From positions 1-21,734 of IMG/VR virus record IMGVR_UViG_3300028829_007990: a stretch of 21,734 bases of DNA; one strand, given 5' to 3'. This DNA comes from a virus. Every line of letters starts with the position of its first letter. The first letter of the stretch is position 1. Below, piece by piece: positions 5,818 through 14,083 of this stretch. Position numbers and translations under genes: made by a program. The notes below the pieces were generated by a model. That model saw nothing but the letters and a program-made list of their open reading frames with translations. It searched no databases and was not told the origin of the DNA.

Positions 5818-7754
5818 CAGAACAATATTTACCAACTGAATACCAAAATATAATACATTTATCACGATATGCAAGATGGTTAGACGATGAAGAACGAAGA
5901 GAAACTTGGGATGAAACAGTAACAAGATACTTTGATTTTTTTGAAAAATATTTACTAGATAATTATAACTACGAATTCAAAGAAAGAAAACAATTAGAAA
6001 AAGCAGTTTTAAAGTTAGAAGCTATGCCATCCATGAGAGCATTGATGACCGCCGGATTAGCATTAGAGAGAGATCATGTTGCAGGATATAATTGTGCATA
6101 TGTAGCAATTAGCCGACAACGATCATTCGATGAAATAATGTACATCCTCATGTGTGGTACTGGAGTTGGGTTTTCTGTAGAGCGACAATTCGTTAATAAC
6201 CTTCCCGAAGTTTCAGAAAAGTTATATCAAACCGATACTACAATAATGGTTGCGGATTCAAAAATTGGTTGGGCTAAAGCATATAAAGAATTAATTTCTC
6301 TATTGTATTCGGGTCAAATTCCTAAATGGGATTTATCAAAACTTAGACCAGCAGGAGCTAGATTAAAAACTTTTGGTGGTCGATCATCAGGACCAGCACC
6401 ATTAGAAAATCTTTTTAAATTTACAGTCAACACTTTTATGAAAGCAACTGGTAGAAAATTAAATTCTATCGAGTGTCACGATTTGGTTTGTAAGATTGCA
6501 GAAATTGTTGTTGTTGGTGGAGTTCGAAGATCAGCACTTATTTCTCTTTCAAATTTAACAGACGAAAGACTTCGAACCGCCAAGTCCGGTCAATGGTGGG
6601 AAATAAATCCACAACGATCATTGGCAAATAATTCTGTTGCGTATACTGAAAAACCTGATATGGGTATTTTTATGCATGAATGGAATTCTCTTTATAAGTC
6701 GAAGTCTGGTGAACGTGGAATATTCAATCGAGAAGCTGTTAAAAAACATTTAACAGAACTGGTTGATCGCAGAGATAGTTCATATGAATTTGGTGTGAAT
6801 CCGTGTGGAGAAATTATTTTACGAGATCGACAATTCTGTAATCTATCAGAGATTGTTGTTAGACCGGACGATACAGAAAAAACTTTGAAAGCGAAAGTAA
6901 AAGTAGCAACTATTCTTGGAACCCTACAATCGTTATTAACAGATTTTAGATATATTTCAAACGAATGGTCTAAGAATTGTCAAGAAGAAAGATTGCTTGG
7001 CGTTTCTCTAACTGGTATTATGGACCATGAAATGTTGAATGGAATAGGAGATGTTGATAAGATAGACGAATATGTGGCTATGCTCAAGAAAGTAGCTATC
7101 GACACCAACAAGGAATGGGCTAAGAAATTAGGAATCAATCCTGCTACAGCAATCACCTGTATAAAGCCATCAGGAACCGTTTCACAGCTTGTAAATGCAT
7201 CGTCAGGCATTCATCCTAGACATGCTGAATACTATGTGAGAACGATTAGGGGGGATAAAAAAGACCCGGTTTCTAAATTTATGTTTGACAAAGGATTTCC
7301 TTGTGAAGATGAAATTCATCAACCAGATCACATGTGGGTATTTTCGTTTCCCCAAAAAGCACCATCGAATGGAAGATTGCGAAAAGATTTGAGTGCAACC
7401 GACCAATTAAAATTGTGGAAAAAATATTCAAAGAGTTGGTGTGAGCATAATCCATCAGTAACCATCAATGTCAAAGAAGATGAATGGATGGGTGTTGGGT
7501 CATGGGTATATGAAAACTTCAATGATTTAAACGGAGTTTCTTTTTTACCATACGCAGAGCATTCGTATCTTCAAGCACCTTATCAAGAATGTACGAAAGA
7601 GCAATATGAGGAATTACTTGCTAAGATGCCCCAAGATGTAGATTGGAATGATTTGTCGCAGTACGAACAAGAAGATAATACAACTGGAAGTCAAACTTTG
7701 GCGTGTTCTGGTGGTTCATGCGAAATTACAGATATTGGTGAAATATCTGGTTGA
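5814..7754 (+). CDS. nrdJ: Adenosylcobalamin-dependent ribonucleoside-triphosphate reductase (class II)
   Basis: 646 residues reducing NTPs to dNTPs with coenzyme B12, without a small subunit or oxygen requirement. The thiyl-radical cysteine is C331 in NPCGEI. The redox pair is C94 (YNCAYVAI) and C342 (FCNLSEI), with the same 11-residue spacing between the last two as C408/C419 in the Lactobacillus leichmannii enzyme. The C-terminal relay pair is C631-SGGS-C636, as in C731/C736 there. It is about 90 residues shorter than that enzyme, so part of a specificity or insert domain is reduced. Its ATG overlaps the Nudix stop and follows AAGGGG. The window has no NrdB or NrdD, consistent with class II; activity would depend on host cobalamin. 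Confidence 0.93.
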   Translation: MTEQYLPTEYQNIIHLSRYARWLDDEERRETWDETVTRYFDFFEKYLLDNYNYEFKERKQLEKAVLKLEAMPSMRALMTAGLALERDHVAGYNCAYVAISRQRSFDEIMYILMCGTGVGFSVERQFVNNLPEVSEKLYQTDTTIMVADSKIGWAKAYKELISLLYSGQIPKWDLSKLRPAGARLKTFGGRSSGPAPLENLFKFTVNTFMKATGRKLNSIECHDLVCKIAEIVVVGGVRRSALISLSNLTDERLRTAKSGQWWEINPQRSLANNSVAYTEKPDMGIFMHEWNSLYKSKSGERGIFNREAVKKHLTELVDRRDSSYEFGVNPCGEIILRDRQFCNLSEIVVRPDDTEKTLKAKVKVATILGTLQSLLTDFRYISNEWSKNCQEERLLGVSLTGIMDHEMLNGIGDVDKIDEYVAMLKKVAIDTNKEWAKKLGINPATAITCIKPSGTVSQLVNASSGIHPRHAEYYVRTIRGDKKDPVSKFMFDKGFPCEDEIHQPDHMWVFSFPQKAPSNGRLRKDLSATDQLKLWKKYSKSWCEHNPSVTINVKEDEWMGVGSWVYENFNDLNGVSFLPYAEHSYLQAPYQECTKEQYEELLAKMPQDVDWNDLSQYEQEDNTTGSQTLACSGGSCEITDIGEISG

Positions 7755-7779
7755 CAAAATGAACAATAAAACATATAAT
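7751..7779 (+). promoter_or_regulatory. Consensus sigma70 promoter overlapping the RNR stop codon
   Basis: TTGACA (7751-7756), a 17-nt spacer and TATAAT (7774-7779) are perfect matches to both boxes. The RNR stop TGA is inside the -35 hexamer. The predicted start of transcription (about 7786) falls at or just before the ATG at 7788, so the first ORF could be leaderless, or the promoter may mainly serve the gene at 7942. Confidence 0.85.
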
Positions 7780-7787
7780 ACTTGGTA

Positions 7788-7988
7788 ATGATTGTGGATG
7801 ATAACGAAGAAATATACCAGATAAATATACCCACAGACAAAGTTATTTTTTGGAATGTTGCGGGTACTACATCTAGAGTATATCCAGCGTACTATACGTC
7901 TTTAGACGAATACGAAGAACAACGAAAAAAGGAGAAATTATATGGAGACAAAAAAAGTAACGTGGGAGTGGGAAGGAGTCCTGAATGA
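7788..7988 (+). CDS. Short ORF, unknown, possibly leaderless
   Basis: 66 codons from ATG 7788 (TTG 7782 also in frame). It is acidic at the N-terminus (MIVDDNEEIYQINIP) and ends in a Lys-rich stretch. The C-terminal 47 nt overlap the next gene in another frame. There is no RBS, but a perfect promoter places a transcript start almost on the ATG, which would allow leaderless translation. Function unknown, and existence moderately supported. Confidence 0.5.
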   Translation: MIVDDNEEIYQINIPTDKVIFWNVAGTTSRVYPAYYTSLDEYEEQRKKEKLYGDKKSNVGVGRSPE

Positions 7989-8226
7989 AATTGGGGAAGA
8001 CGGTAAACTAAAAGTTTATTTGAAGCCATATCGATCAGGAAAATTGACTTACGATACAACTATGTATTTTGATCCATCAGAAATTCCTGAAGGAAGTGAA
8101 ACATTATTGTTTCCCGGTATTGGTGTGTACGTGAAAAAATCAGAAGATAATCCAGAAAAAAACGTTTTAGAATTTAAAGTAAACGTAATGTTGGGAAAGA
8201 GTAAGTATATTATTACTGATAATTAA
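7942..8226 (+). CDS. Phage protein of unknown function
   Basis: 94 residues from ATG 7942 with a strong RBS (AAAAGGAG, about 7926-7933). The sequence alternates hydrophobic and charged residues (VTWEWEGVL, KLKVYLKPY, VYVKKSED, VLEFKVNVML), which suggests a small all-beta fold. It has no membrane segment or catalytic motif. It lies in the operon leading to the AAA+ ATPase. Function unknown. Confidence 0.7.
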   Translation: METKKVTWEWEGVLNEIGEDGKLKVYLKPYRSGKLTYDTTMYFDPSEIPEGSETLLFPGIGVYVKKSEDNPEKNVLEFKVNVMLGKSKYIITDN

Positions 8227-8240
8227 TAAGAGAGTCAGTT

Positions 8241-8531
8241 ATGTTTGAATTTTTGAAAAGCTTTTTTGGTAATAAAAGAGATAGATATCGATCTGCAACA
8301 TTAGGAGATGATTGGTTTTGGGATGATGATACTCATAGAGTGTATACTCATATATCCCATAAATTTAAAAAATTAATTTTATCCAAATCAAATGATTATA
8401 TGGAACGGCATGTTCAGGAGCCGAATGATGAACATAGACGATGTTTTAAAATTGAAGCATTTTATGAAATAATGCCAGAAGTTTTAAAAGAAATAGAACT
8501 CGAAATTGAACGCTTAAAAAAAGAGGAATAG
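8241..8531 (+). CDS. Phage protein of unknown function
   Basis: 96 residues from ATG 8241, preceded by GAGAG. The N-terminus is basic and aromatic (MFEFLKSFFGNKRDRYR), possibly an amphipathic helix. The C-terminal third is predicted helical and highly charged (VLKEIELEIERLKKEE). The stop lies 3 nt before the AAA+ ATPase start, so the two are co-expressed. Function unknown. Confidence 0.65.
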   Translation: MFEFLKSFFGNKRDRYRSATLGDDWFWDDDTHRVYTHISHKFKKLILSKSNDYMERHVQEPNDEHRRCFKIEAFYEIMPEVLKEIELEIERLKKEE

Positions 8532-8534
8532 ATT

Positions 8535-9659
8535 ATGGATTTTTCTAAAATTATGTATGAAGTATATGACAGTGAATTGATTAATGTGTTAACGACAGAA
8601 AAACTTATTGAAAATCTGCAAAACAGATATAAAGATGTTTCTAGTTTTTCTAGTGTTGATATAATGTCGATAAATACAACTTCGGACATTCAAGTGCCAT
8701 TGGGGTTGTTAAAAAAAGAGTTCAAATGTAACGTTATTACTCCCTCAAAATTTTTGTTTGAAGTTGATGATGGGTGCTTTTTTTCGTTTGTTGTAGAGAA
8801 GTTAGATTATGAAAACTGGACTTTAAATTTTCAAATATTTGCTATTCACCAAGAGAAATTGAAAAGAACTTCAAAAATAATAAATGACATATTAGAAGAT
8901 ATCACACACGAACCAGACCACAAAGTAACATTTAGTTGGAATTTATTTGAACGAGGTTCTATACAAGAATATGAATTACCAGCAGTATTAAAGGATAGTG
9001 TATTTCCCGAATCTTATCCATATGTAGAAAATTTTGATTCTTATATTGATAATTTTATAAATGGGAACGAAAATATTTTAATTCTATATGGAGTTCCGGG
9101 TACAGGTAAAACGAGATTCATCAGAGAAATTATCAAAAGAATGAATATAAAGTATTATCCAAAACGACCATCTTCTGATGATACATATGGACACCGGGGA
9201 AGAATGATAGTGACCTGTACAAATAGTACAGAGGTTATTAATGATGATAAATTTTATTTTAGTTATCTTTGTGGGTCTAGTAGATTAATGATTTTGGAAG
9301 ATGCTGATTACAATATTATGACAAATCGAAAGGATGGAAACGACAATCTTAATAAATTATTGTTTACGGCTGATGGGTTAATTCCCACCAACAAGAAAAT
9401 TATTATTAGTACTAATTTGACCATGAAGAATATTGATGATGCGATAGTTAGAAATGGACGTTGTTATGATGTTTTGAAGACCAGAGAACTATCACGGGAT
9501 GAAATAGAAACATTTATAAACAAGTACAACGAACATTATAATAAACAGATTTTATTGAGCGATATTATACATAATGATGAAAACACTTTAAGTTTATGTG
9601 ATGTGTATAAGAGAGCTAATGGGGAAAAACAAATCGAAGACAAAGGGGAACAAGTTTGA
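8535..9659 (+). CDS. AAA+ ATPase, phage type
   Basis: 374 residues. A non-recognised N-terminal half (about 1-170) precedes an AAA+ core: Walker A GVPGTGKT at 186-193, Walker B LMILEDAD at 251-258, sensor-1 ISTN at 291-294 and Arg-finger candidates R306 and R309 in IVRNGRC. The layout recalls Bcs1-like AAA proteins found in many phages: an N-terminal specificity part and a single ATPase ring module. ATG 8535 follows GAGGAA. Its 3' end overlaps the nuclease gene by about 40 nt. Substrate and partner unknown. Confidence 0.82.
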   Translation: MDFSKIMYEVYDSELINVLTTEKLIENLQNRYKDVSSFSSVDIMSINTTSDIQVPLGLLKKEFKCNVITPSKFLFEVDDGCFFSFVVEKLDYENWTLNFQIFAIHQEKLKRTSKIINDILEDITHEPDHKVTFSWNLFERGSIQEYELPAVLKDSVFPESYPYVENFDSYIDNFINGNENILILYGVPGTGKTRFIREIIKRMNIKYYPKRPSSDDTYGHRGRMIVTCTNSTEVINDDKFYFSYLCGSSRLMILEDADYNIMTNRKDGNDNLNKLLFTADGLIPTNKKIIISTNLTMKNIDDAIVRNGRCYDVLKTRELSRDEIETFINKYNEHYNKQILLSDIIHNDENTLSLCDVYKRANGEKQIEDKGEQV

Positions 9660-10131
9660 ATTGGACATATCTAAATATCTAACAGAGAAATTTGGAGAAT
9701 CTTTTACAAGAGTTCCAAATTCTGGAGCCTTTATTGGTGGACAGAATCAAGTACGAAAAGATCAATTATCAGATAACCAGATTCGACTTTTTAAAGGTGA
9801 TATAATCCCACCAGATACGATGTCGAATCTGGTTATTGAATGTAAGCATTATGCAGATTTTCCTTTTCATAAGTTAATAGGAGATCATTCTATTCCATTG
9901 TTAGACGGATGGATTTCCGAAGTTGAATTTGATGCAGGAGAAGTTGATCTATGGTTTTTAATATGGAAAATTTCAAGACATGGAACGTATATATTATGTG
10001 ATGATCGTTGGGCATTTAACCACAATCAAAGAGACTCTGTTTGGTATAAATCATATGTCATTAATGAGCTAGATACATTTCTTGGAGATGATGGTAATGT
10101 CGATTTCATTCGTAAAATATTTGAAAAATAA
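9619..10131 (+). CDS. PD-(D/E)xK nuclease, Holliday-junction-resolvase-like
   Basis: 170 residues from ATG 9619, which has AGAGAG just upstream; the frame is open back to an ATG at 9598 with no RBS. KGNKFELDISKYL with E14, RVPNSGAF (31-38), GDI with D61 and IECK with E74 and K76 follow the order of archaeal Hjc-like resolvases and related restriction-fold nucleases (E, G-D, ExK). The first residues are Lys-rich, as expected for DNA binding. A role in resolving branched phage DNA or in recombination is inferred. The overlap with the AAA+ ATPase gene suggests a functional pair. Confidence 0.72.
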   Translation: MGKNKSKTKGNKFELDISKYLTEKFGESFTRVPNSGAFIGGQNQVRKDQLSDNQIRLFKGDIIPPDTMSNLVIECKHYADFPFHKLIGDHSIPLLDGWISEVEFDAGEVDLWFLIWKISRHGTYILCDDRWAFNHNQRDSVWYKSYVINELDTFLGDDGNVDFIRKIFEK

Positions 10132-10135
10132 TATA

Positions 10136-10164
10136 TTGACATTCAATCACATCTTTGCTATACT
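10136..10164 (+). promoter_or_regulatory. Sigma70 promoter with extended -10
   Basis: TTGACA (10136-10141), a 17-nt spacer and TGC-TATACT (-10 at 10159-10164) sit in the 68-nt gap after the nuclease gene. The TGn-TATACT form is shared with three promoters near the end of the window. It drives the gene at 10200 and those behind it. Confidence 0.82.
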
Positions 10165-10199
10165 GGTATAGTGAATAAACAATACAGGAGATTGTGATA

Positions 10200-11300
10200 A
10201 TGACTAAAGCAATATCTCAAGCAGAGTTAGATATTATCTATGGACCAGAGCCGACATTTGATACTGATAAGGAACCGAGTGAATCAGAACTGTATGAATC
10301 TTTTAAGTGGTATCGAGAAACACAATCTGATGCTATAAAGAAGAAATGGTTTTTAGAGTTTGCTGAAAGAGAACTCAGCGAGGAAGATGTTACACAATTA
10401 AAAACTGTTCCTGATTATAGATTTTGTACTGTTGGTACTTGGGCAAGAATGGTAAAGAATGGTGCAAATTTCTCTGATAAACAACACAAACACTTTTTAG
10501 AATTATCAGCTAATTTGAACGAATATGTAGATCACGATCAACTTAAAAGTAAAAAAAATAATCCTAAAAAAGTAAGTGTTCAAGAGCATATTACAAATTC
10601 AGTAAACAATTATGTGGGCGATATTGAATTTGAAATTGATAAATTTATTGCTAATGGATTTGAATCAGATTTCTCTATGTTAGAATTTTTAGAGAAAAAT
10701 GAAATCAAAGGATTGATTGCAAAAAGAATTGGCAAATCTCTTGTACCACAACAAAAAGAATTGCAGGAATTGATTGCTGATTGGGATATTGCTTTTGATC
10801 TAAGAGAAAGTTGGTCACAGTTTACAAAAACTCAAATTAAGTTATTTGATAAATTCATTTCTTCGATGATTGAAGATTGTAATACATTATCAGAAAACAA
10901 AAAGAGATCAGCTAAACCGAGAAAACACAAATCTATTGATATTAATAAAATAATTGCAAAAGTGCAATATTTAAAACACGATTCCAAACTGAAACTTGAA
11001 AGTCTACATCCATCTAAAATTGTTAAGGCTGATGAAGTTTGGGTTTGGAATCAAAAATTGAGAAAGCTTGGAGTGTATCGTTCCAAGAGTACCAATGGTT
11101 TGACAATCAAAGGAACAACCATTCAGGATTTTGATGAAACCTCTGTGAGTAAAACTATTAGAAATCCAAAAGAATATTTTGAAAAAATTATGAGTGGTGG
11201 CAAACGAGTTATGAAAAAAACATTTGGTGAAGTAAAAGCCAAAGAGCAAAAATTAAATGGAAGACTTAACAAAGACACTCTTATCGTGAAAGTATTTTAA
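10200..11300 (+). CDS. Large phage protein of unknown function
   Basis: 366 residues. ATG 10200 has AGGAG 9 nt upstream (10186-10190). It is soluble and Lys/Glu-rich with several predicted helices (LNEYVDHDQLKSKK, EFEIDKFIANGF). The C-terminal part has VWVWNQKLRKLGVYRS and GLTIKGTTIQDFDE, which look like a beta module, followed by a Lys-rich tail. No catalytic motif is recognisable. It is the first gene after a strong promoter, so probably well expressed. Its high lysine content would fit nucleic-acid contact, but this is only a suggestion. Confidence 0.8.
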   Translation: MTKAISQAELDIIYGPEPTFDTDKEPSESELYESFKWYRETQSDAIKKKWFLEFAERELSEEDVTQLKTVPDYRFCTVGTWARMVKNGANFSDKQHKHFLELSANLNEYVDHDQLKSKKNNPKKVSVQEHITNSVNNYVGDIEFEIDKFIANGFESDFSMLEFLEKNEIKGLIAKRIGKSLVPQQKELQELIADWDIAFDLRESWSQFTKTQIKLFDKFISSMIEDCNTLSENKKRSAKPRKHKSIDINKIIAKVQYLKHDSKLKLESLHPSKIVKADEVWVWNQKLRKLGVYRSKSTNGLTIKGTTIQDFDETSVSKTIRNPKEYFEKIMSGGKRVMKKTFGEVKAKEQKLNGRLNKDTLIVKVF

Positions 11301-11310
11301 GGAGATTATT

Positions 11311-11766
11311 ATGAAAAACTTTTTCAAAAAATTTATGGTTGGATTTGTATTTATTGTTTTTATGACAGTATACTCTACTGCATTTTCTCAACAGGTGGTT
11401 GATGAAAAACCAATTACAGACCATGCAATTATTATGATGAATTCTACAACTTGTAGTTATTGTATTTCTTTTCTTGAAGAAGGGATGCCGGAGTGGAAAA
11501 ATTTTCAAGAGTTTTATAAAAATAAAGCTGGGGTTGTTATTCCAAATTTATATATTTTGGATATGCCTCCAGCACGTTCATTTCCTGAATGGGTGATTTC
11601 GGCAATGAACGATAAACGTATCCCACACGTACAGGGTACACCAACATTTTTTTATTGGGATGGGATTAAAGTTCTCGATCAAGTAATTGGTTATGGTGGT
11701 AATAATACTTTTCGAGCAATATTTAATATGTCAGAAAAGCATGGAGAGAAAAATGGAAAAGAATGA
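11311..11766 (+). CDS. Exported thioredoxin-fold protein
   Basis: 151 residues with a classical signal peptide: a basic start (MKNFFKKF), hydrophobic core at about 8-20 and likely cleavage after AFS near residue 26. The mature part has STTCSYC with a C48-x2-C51 redox pair at the start of a helix and a cis-Pro loop GTPTFFYWDG near 109-118, both thioredoxin-fold marks. The protein would act in the periplasm on disulfides, perhaps during lysis or envelope remodelling. RBS AAGGAG precedes ATG. Overlaps the next gene by 14 nt. Confidence 0.82.
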   Translation: MKNFFKKFMVGFVFIVFMTVYSTAFSQQVVDEKPITDHAIIMMNSTTCSYCISFLEEGMPEWKNFQEFYKNKAGVVIPNLYILDMPPARSFPEWVISAMNDKRIPHVQGTPTFFYWDGIKVLDQVIGYGGNNTFRAIFNMSEKHGEKNGKE

Positions 11767-12238
11767 ACCAACACATGTGGATGCATTAGGAAATCAAATA
11801 ACACCGGGTTGTATTGTAATTCATGGGTCTTCTAGTTCGTTTGCTGGGTTTGCTAAATATCGAGTAGTTAATTTATCAAAAAAACAAGTCGGAGTTGGTG
11901 TTAGGAACCATCATGATATAACTGTTGGTGGATGGATTAATTCTGGCGTTGGGTCTAGTCACACTAGTAATGTTCCCCGTAGATGGACTTATAAAAATGG
12001 CTCTAAATCTCTTCGTCCAGATGTATTAGTTGTTGTTGAAAATTTGGAAGGAACTATCGTGGTAGATCATTCTAAACTTCCATTCGAGGGTGGGTATAAA
12101 GATAATGAAGATGATTATGATGTACTCGAAGAGAATATAAATTCAAAATATAGGTATCGAGATGCTAATATATTAGGTAAACGAAAAGAGTTTAAGAAAG
12201 AAATTGAAGTTATAGATACCACAAAAAAAGAAAAATAA
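11753..12238 (+). CDS. Phage protein of unknown function
   Basis: 161 residues. ATG 11753 is chosen because GGAGAG lies just upstream and the overlap with the preceding gene is short; in-frame upstream starts would lie deep inside that gene. The centre is Gly/Ser-rich with beta-like repeats (CIVIHGSSSSFAGFAKYRVV, VGVGVRNHHDITVGGW) and VLVVVENLEGTIVVDHSKL follows. The C-terminus is charged (Lys/Glu). No known domain recognised. Confidence 0.7.
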   Translation: MEKNEPTHVDALGNQITPGCIVIHGSSSSFAGFAKYRVVNLSKKQVGVGVRNHHDITVGGWINSGVGSSHTSNVPRRWTYKNGSKSLRPDVLVVVENLEGTIVVDHSKLPFEGGYKDNEDDYDVLEENINSKYRYRDANILGKRKEFKKEIEVIDTTKKEK

Positions 12239-12244
12239 ACTAAC

Positions 12245-12319
12245 GGACCTGTAGCCTAATGGTAAGGCGTTCCGCTCATAACGGAGATTATCGGGGTTCG
12301 AGTCCCTGCGGGTCCACCA
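12245..12319 (+). tRNA. tRNA-Met(CAU), elongator or Ile2 type
   Basis: GGACCTG (12245-12251) pairs with CGGGTCC. The anticodon stem TTCCG/CGGAG closes loop CTCATAA (anticodon CAT at 12277-12279). T-arm is CGGGG-TTCGAGT-CCCTG, then A73 and encoded CCA. The G1-C72 pair argues against initiator tRNA. Whether C34 is modified to lysidine (Ile) cannot be told from sequence. Confidence 0.95.
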
Positions 12320-12340
12320 AATTTATTATGGAGATGTATT

Positions 12341-12520
12341 ATGAAAATTTATGAAAGTAATTATTATGTGGATAATTTGTGTGATATAGAAGAAGATGTA
12401 TTTGATAGTATCAATCATTTGTTAGAAGTTGATGAAGAAAAGCGAGATGATATTACTAAAAATTTTAATAATGGCAATGGTCATTATAAAGTAACTGTAG
12501 AATACGAAAGCGATATATGA
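12341..12520 (+). CDS. 59-residue acidic protein
   Basis: ATG 12341 follows GGAG (about 12330) and the frame ends in TGA overlapping the dCMP deaminase ATG (ATGA). The protein is strongly acidic (CDIEEDVFD, EVDEEKRDD) with no membrane segment. Its coupling to dCMP deaminase implies co-expression. Function unknown. Confidence 0.65.
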   Translation: MKIYESNYYVDNLCDIEEDVFDSINHLLEVDEEKRDDITKNFNNGNGHYKVTVEYESDI

Positions 12521-12945
12521 AACAAAAACATATATATGCATACATGAAAATAGCAGAAGTGTATGCTCAATTGAGTTCTGCAAAACGTCTTCAAGTAGGA
12601 TGTTATATTGTGCGGGAAGAAGACCACAAACCAATATCTGATGGTTATAATGGTACGCCTGAAGGTTGGGATAATGTTTGTGAAGATGAAAACAATAAAA
12701 CTAAACCAGAAGTGCTTCATGCAGAGCATAACGCATTAACCAAGATAGCAAAGTCTACGGAATCTAGTAAAGATGCAATTATGTTTTTAACACACACACC
12801 ATGTATTAATTGTGCAAAGATGATTGCCGAATGTGGTATCAAAACTTTATATTATCAACAAAAATATGGAACTGATGAAGGTCTTGTATATTTAACAAAA
12901 GCAGGAGTTGAAGTAATTAAATTATATCGTGAATATCCAGCATAG
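12517..12945 (+). CDS. Deoxycytidylate (dCMP) deaminase
   Basis: 142 residues converting dCMP to dUMP, supplying the thymidylate route. The zinc site is complete: H68-A-E70 (LHAEHNAL), with the catalytic glutamate, and C96-x2-C99 (TPCINCAKM). GYNGTPEGWDN at about 44-54 is the substrate-side loop of phage and bacterial dCMP deaminases. A thymidylate synthase, the usual partner, is not in the window. Together with RNR and dNMP kinase it shows the phage runs its own dNTP supply. Confidence 0.92.
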   Translation: MKQKHIYAYMKIAEVYAQLSSAKRLQVGCYIVREEDHKPISDGYNGTPEGWDNVCEDENNKTKPEVLHAEHNALTKIAKSTESSKDAIMFLTHTPCINCAKMIAECGIKTLYYQQKYGTDEGLVYLTKAGVEVIKLYREYPA

Positions 12946-12956
12946 GAGATTATATT

Positions 12957-13229
12957 ATGAGTAAACAAGAAAAGAAAATGACACGAGAAGAAATGATCGA
13001 CATATTGAAAACCAAAAAAGATGTTGTTGTAGATTTTACCAAGAAAAATGGCGAAGATCGTGCTATGTATTGCACGTTGGATTTTAAAAATATTCCAGAA
13101 GAAAATCATCCCAACAGCGATACCGATAAACCCATCAACGAAGATATCATAAAAGTTTGGGATTTCGAGCGCAAAGAATGGAGATCATTTCGAGTGGATA
13201 GTGTTAATGGAATAGGATACGATGAATGA
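12957..13229 (+). CDS. Small conserved phage protein (DUF2693-like)
   Basis: 90 residues; ATG 12957 has AGGAG upstream. A Lys/Glu-rich N-terminus precedes VVVDFTKKNGEDRAMYCTL, a proline-rich link and IIKVWDFERKEWRSFRVDSV, the pattern of a small SH3-like phage protein family I associate with DUF2693. No known biochemical role. Its stop overlaps the RNase H start (ATGA). Confidence 0.7.
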   Translation: MSKQEKKMTREEMIDILKTKKDVVVDFTKKNGEDRAMYCTLDFKNIPEENHPNSDTDKPINEDIIKVWDFERKEWRSFRVDSVNGIGYDE

Positions 13230-14083
13230 TACTTATAGATTGGTCAAATATTGGAATTAGTGCTATAATGGCGGTAACGTATAAGAAGCCTATCGAAGAA
13301 GATTTAGTTCGCCATTCTTTGATTAATTCTCTTCGGGAAATTGTTCGTAAATTTTCTAGAAAATACGGAAAAGATCATGTAGTTTTATGTGCGGATACTG
13401 GTTCTTCATGGAGAAAAACTGTATTTGAGTATTATAAATATAAGAGAAAGGAAGACCGGGATAAAGATAGAGATCGATGGGATCAAATATATAAAATATT
13501 TAACAAAGTAACGGAAGAAATTCATGATAATTTTCCATATAAAATTGTAGGTGTTAATCATATGGAAGGTGATGATATCATAGGAACTCTGGCTATGGAG
13601 TATGGAACTCATACTGATATTGTCATAGTATCGAATGATAAAGATTTCATTCAGTTGCAAAATAACAATGTTAGTATTTGGTCGCCAATGAAATCGTCAT
13701 ATCTTAAAGAAGCTAATCCAGATAAATACTTATACGAACATATTTTGAGAGGTGATCGTGGTGATGGTATTCCAAATTTTCTTTCAGCCGATGATTGTTT
13801 TGTAACTAAGACGAAACAAAAATCTATCAAAAAAGATAATGTAGCTAAATGGTTGAAACATACCCCGGAAGCAAATTTTGATGAAGATCAATTGAAAAAT
13901 TTCGAGAGAAATAAAAATCTTATTGATTTGAGCATGATACCGAAAGAATATCAAAAAAATATTATATCGGAATTTGAAAGATTATGTCAACTTCCATTAC
14001 AAAGAAAGTCTGGATATAAAATTATGACATATCTGACTAGTACTGGATTAAATCAATTATTAGAAAGGGTAGATGAATTTTAA
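13226..14083 (+). CDS. rnh: T4-type RNase H / 5'-3' flap exonuclease
   Basis: 285 residues, slightly shorter than T4 RNase H (305). It removes RNA primers and trims flaps at Okazaki junctions, complementing the primase upstream. The acidic metal-site residues are in family order: D5 (LIDWSNIG), D57 (CADTG), the MEGDDIIG cluster (113-120), SNDKDF (136-141) and RGDRGDGIPN (175-184). SWRKTVFEYYKYKRK (61-75) corresponds to the arch region that threads the 5' end. Coupled on both sides by overlaps. Confidence 0.92.
   Translation: MILIDWSNIGISAIMAVTYKKPIEEDLVRHSLINSLREIVRKFSRKYGKDHVVLCADTGSSWRKTVFEYYKYKRKEDRDKDRDRWDQIYKIFNKVTEEIHDNFPYKIVGVNHMEGDDIIGTLAMEYGTHTDIVIVSNDKDFIQLQNNNVSIWSPMKSSYLKEANPDKYLYEHILRGDRGDGIPNFLSADDCFVTKTKQKSIKKDNVAKWLKHTPEANFDEDQLKNFERNKNLIDLSMIPKEYQKNIISEFERLCQLPLQRKSGYKIMTYLTSTGLNQLLERVDEF

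Noticed and set aside
7759-7788. A 9-codon reading frame ending in TAATG at the next gene
   Set aside because: It lies inside a perfect promoter upstream of the expected transcript start, so it would not be on the mRNA.
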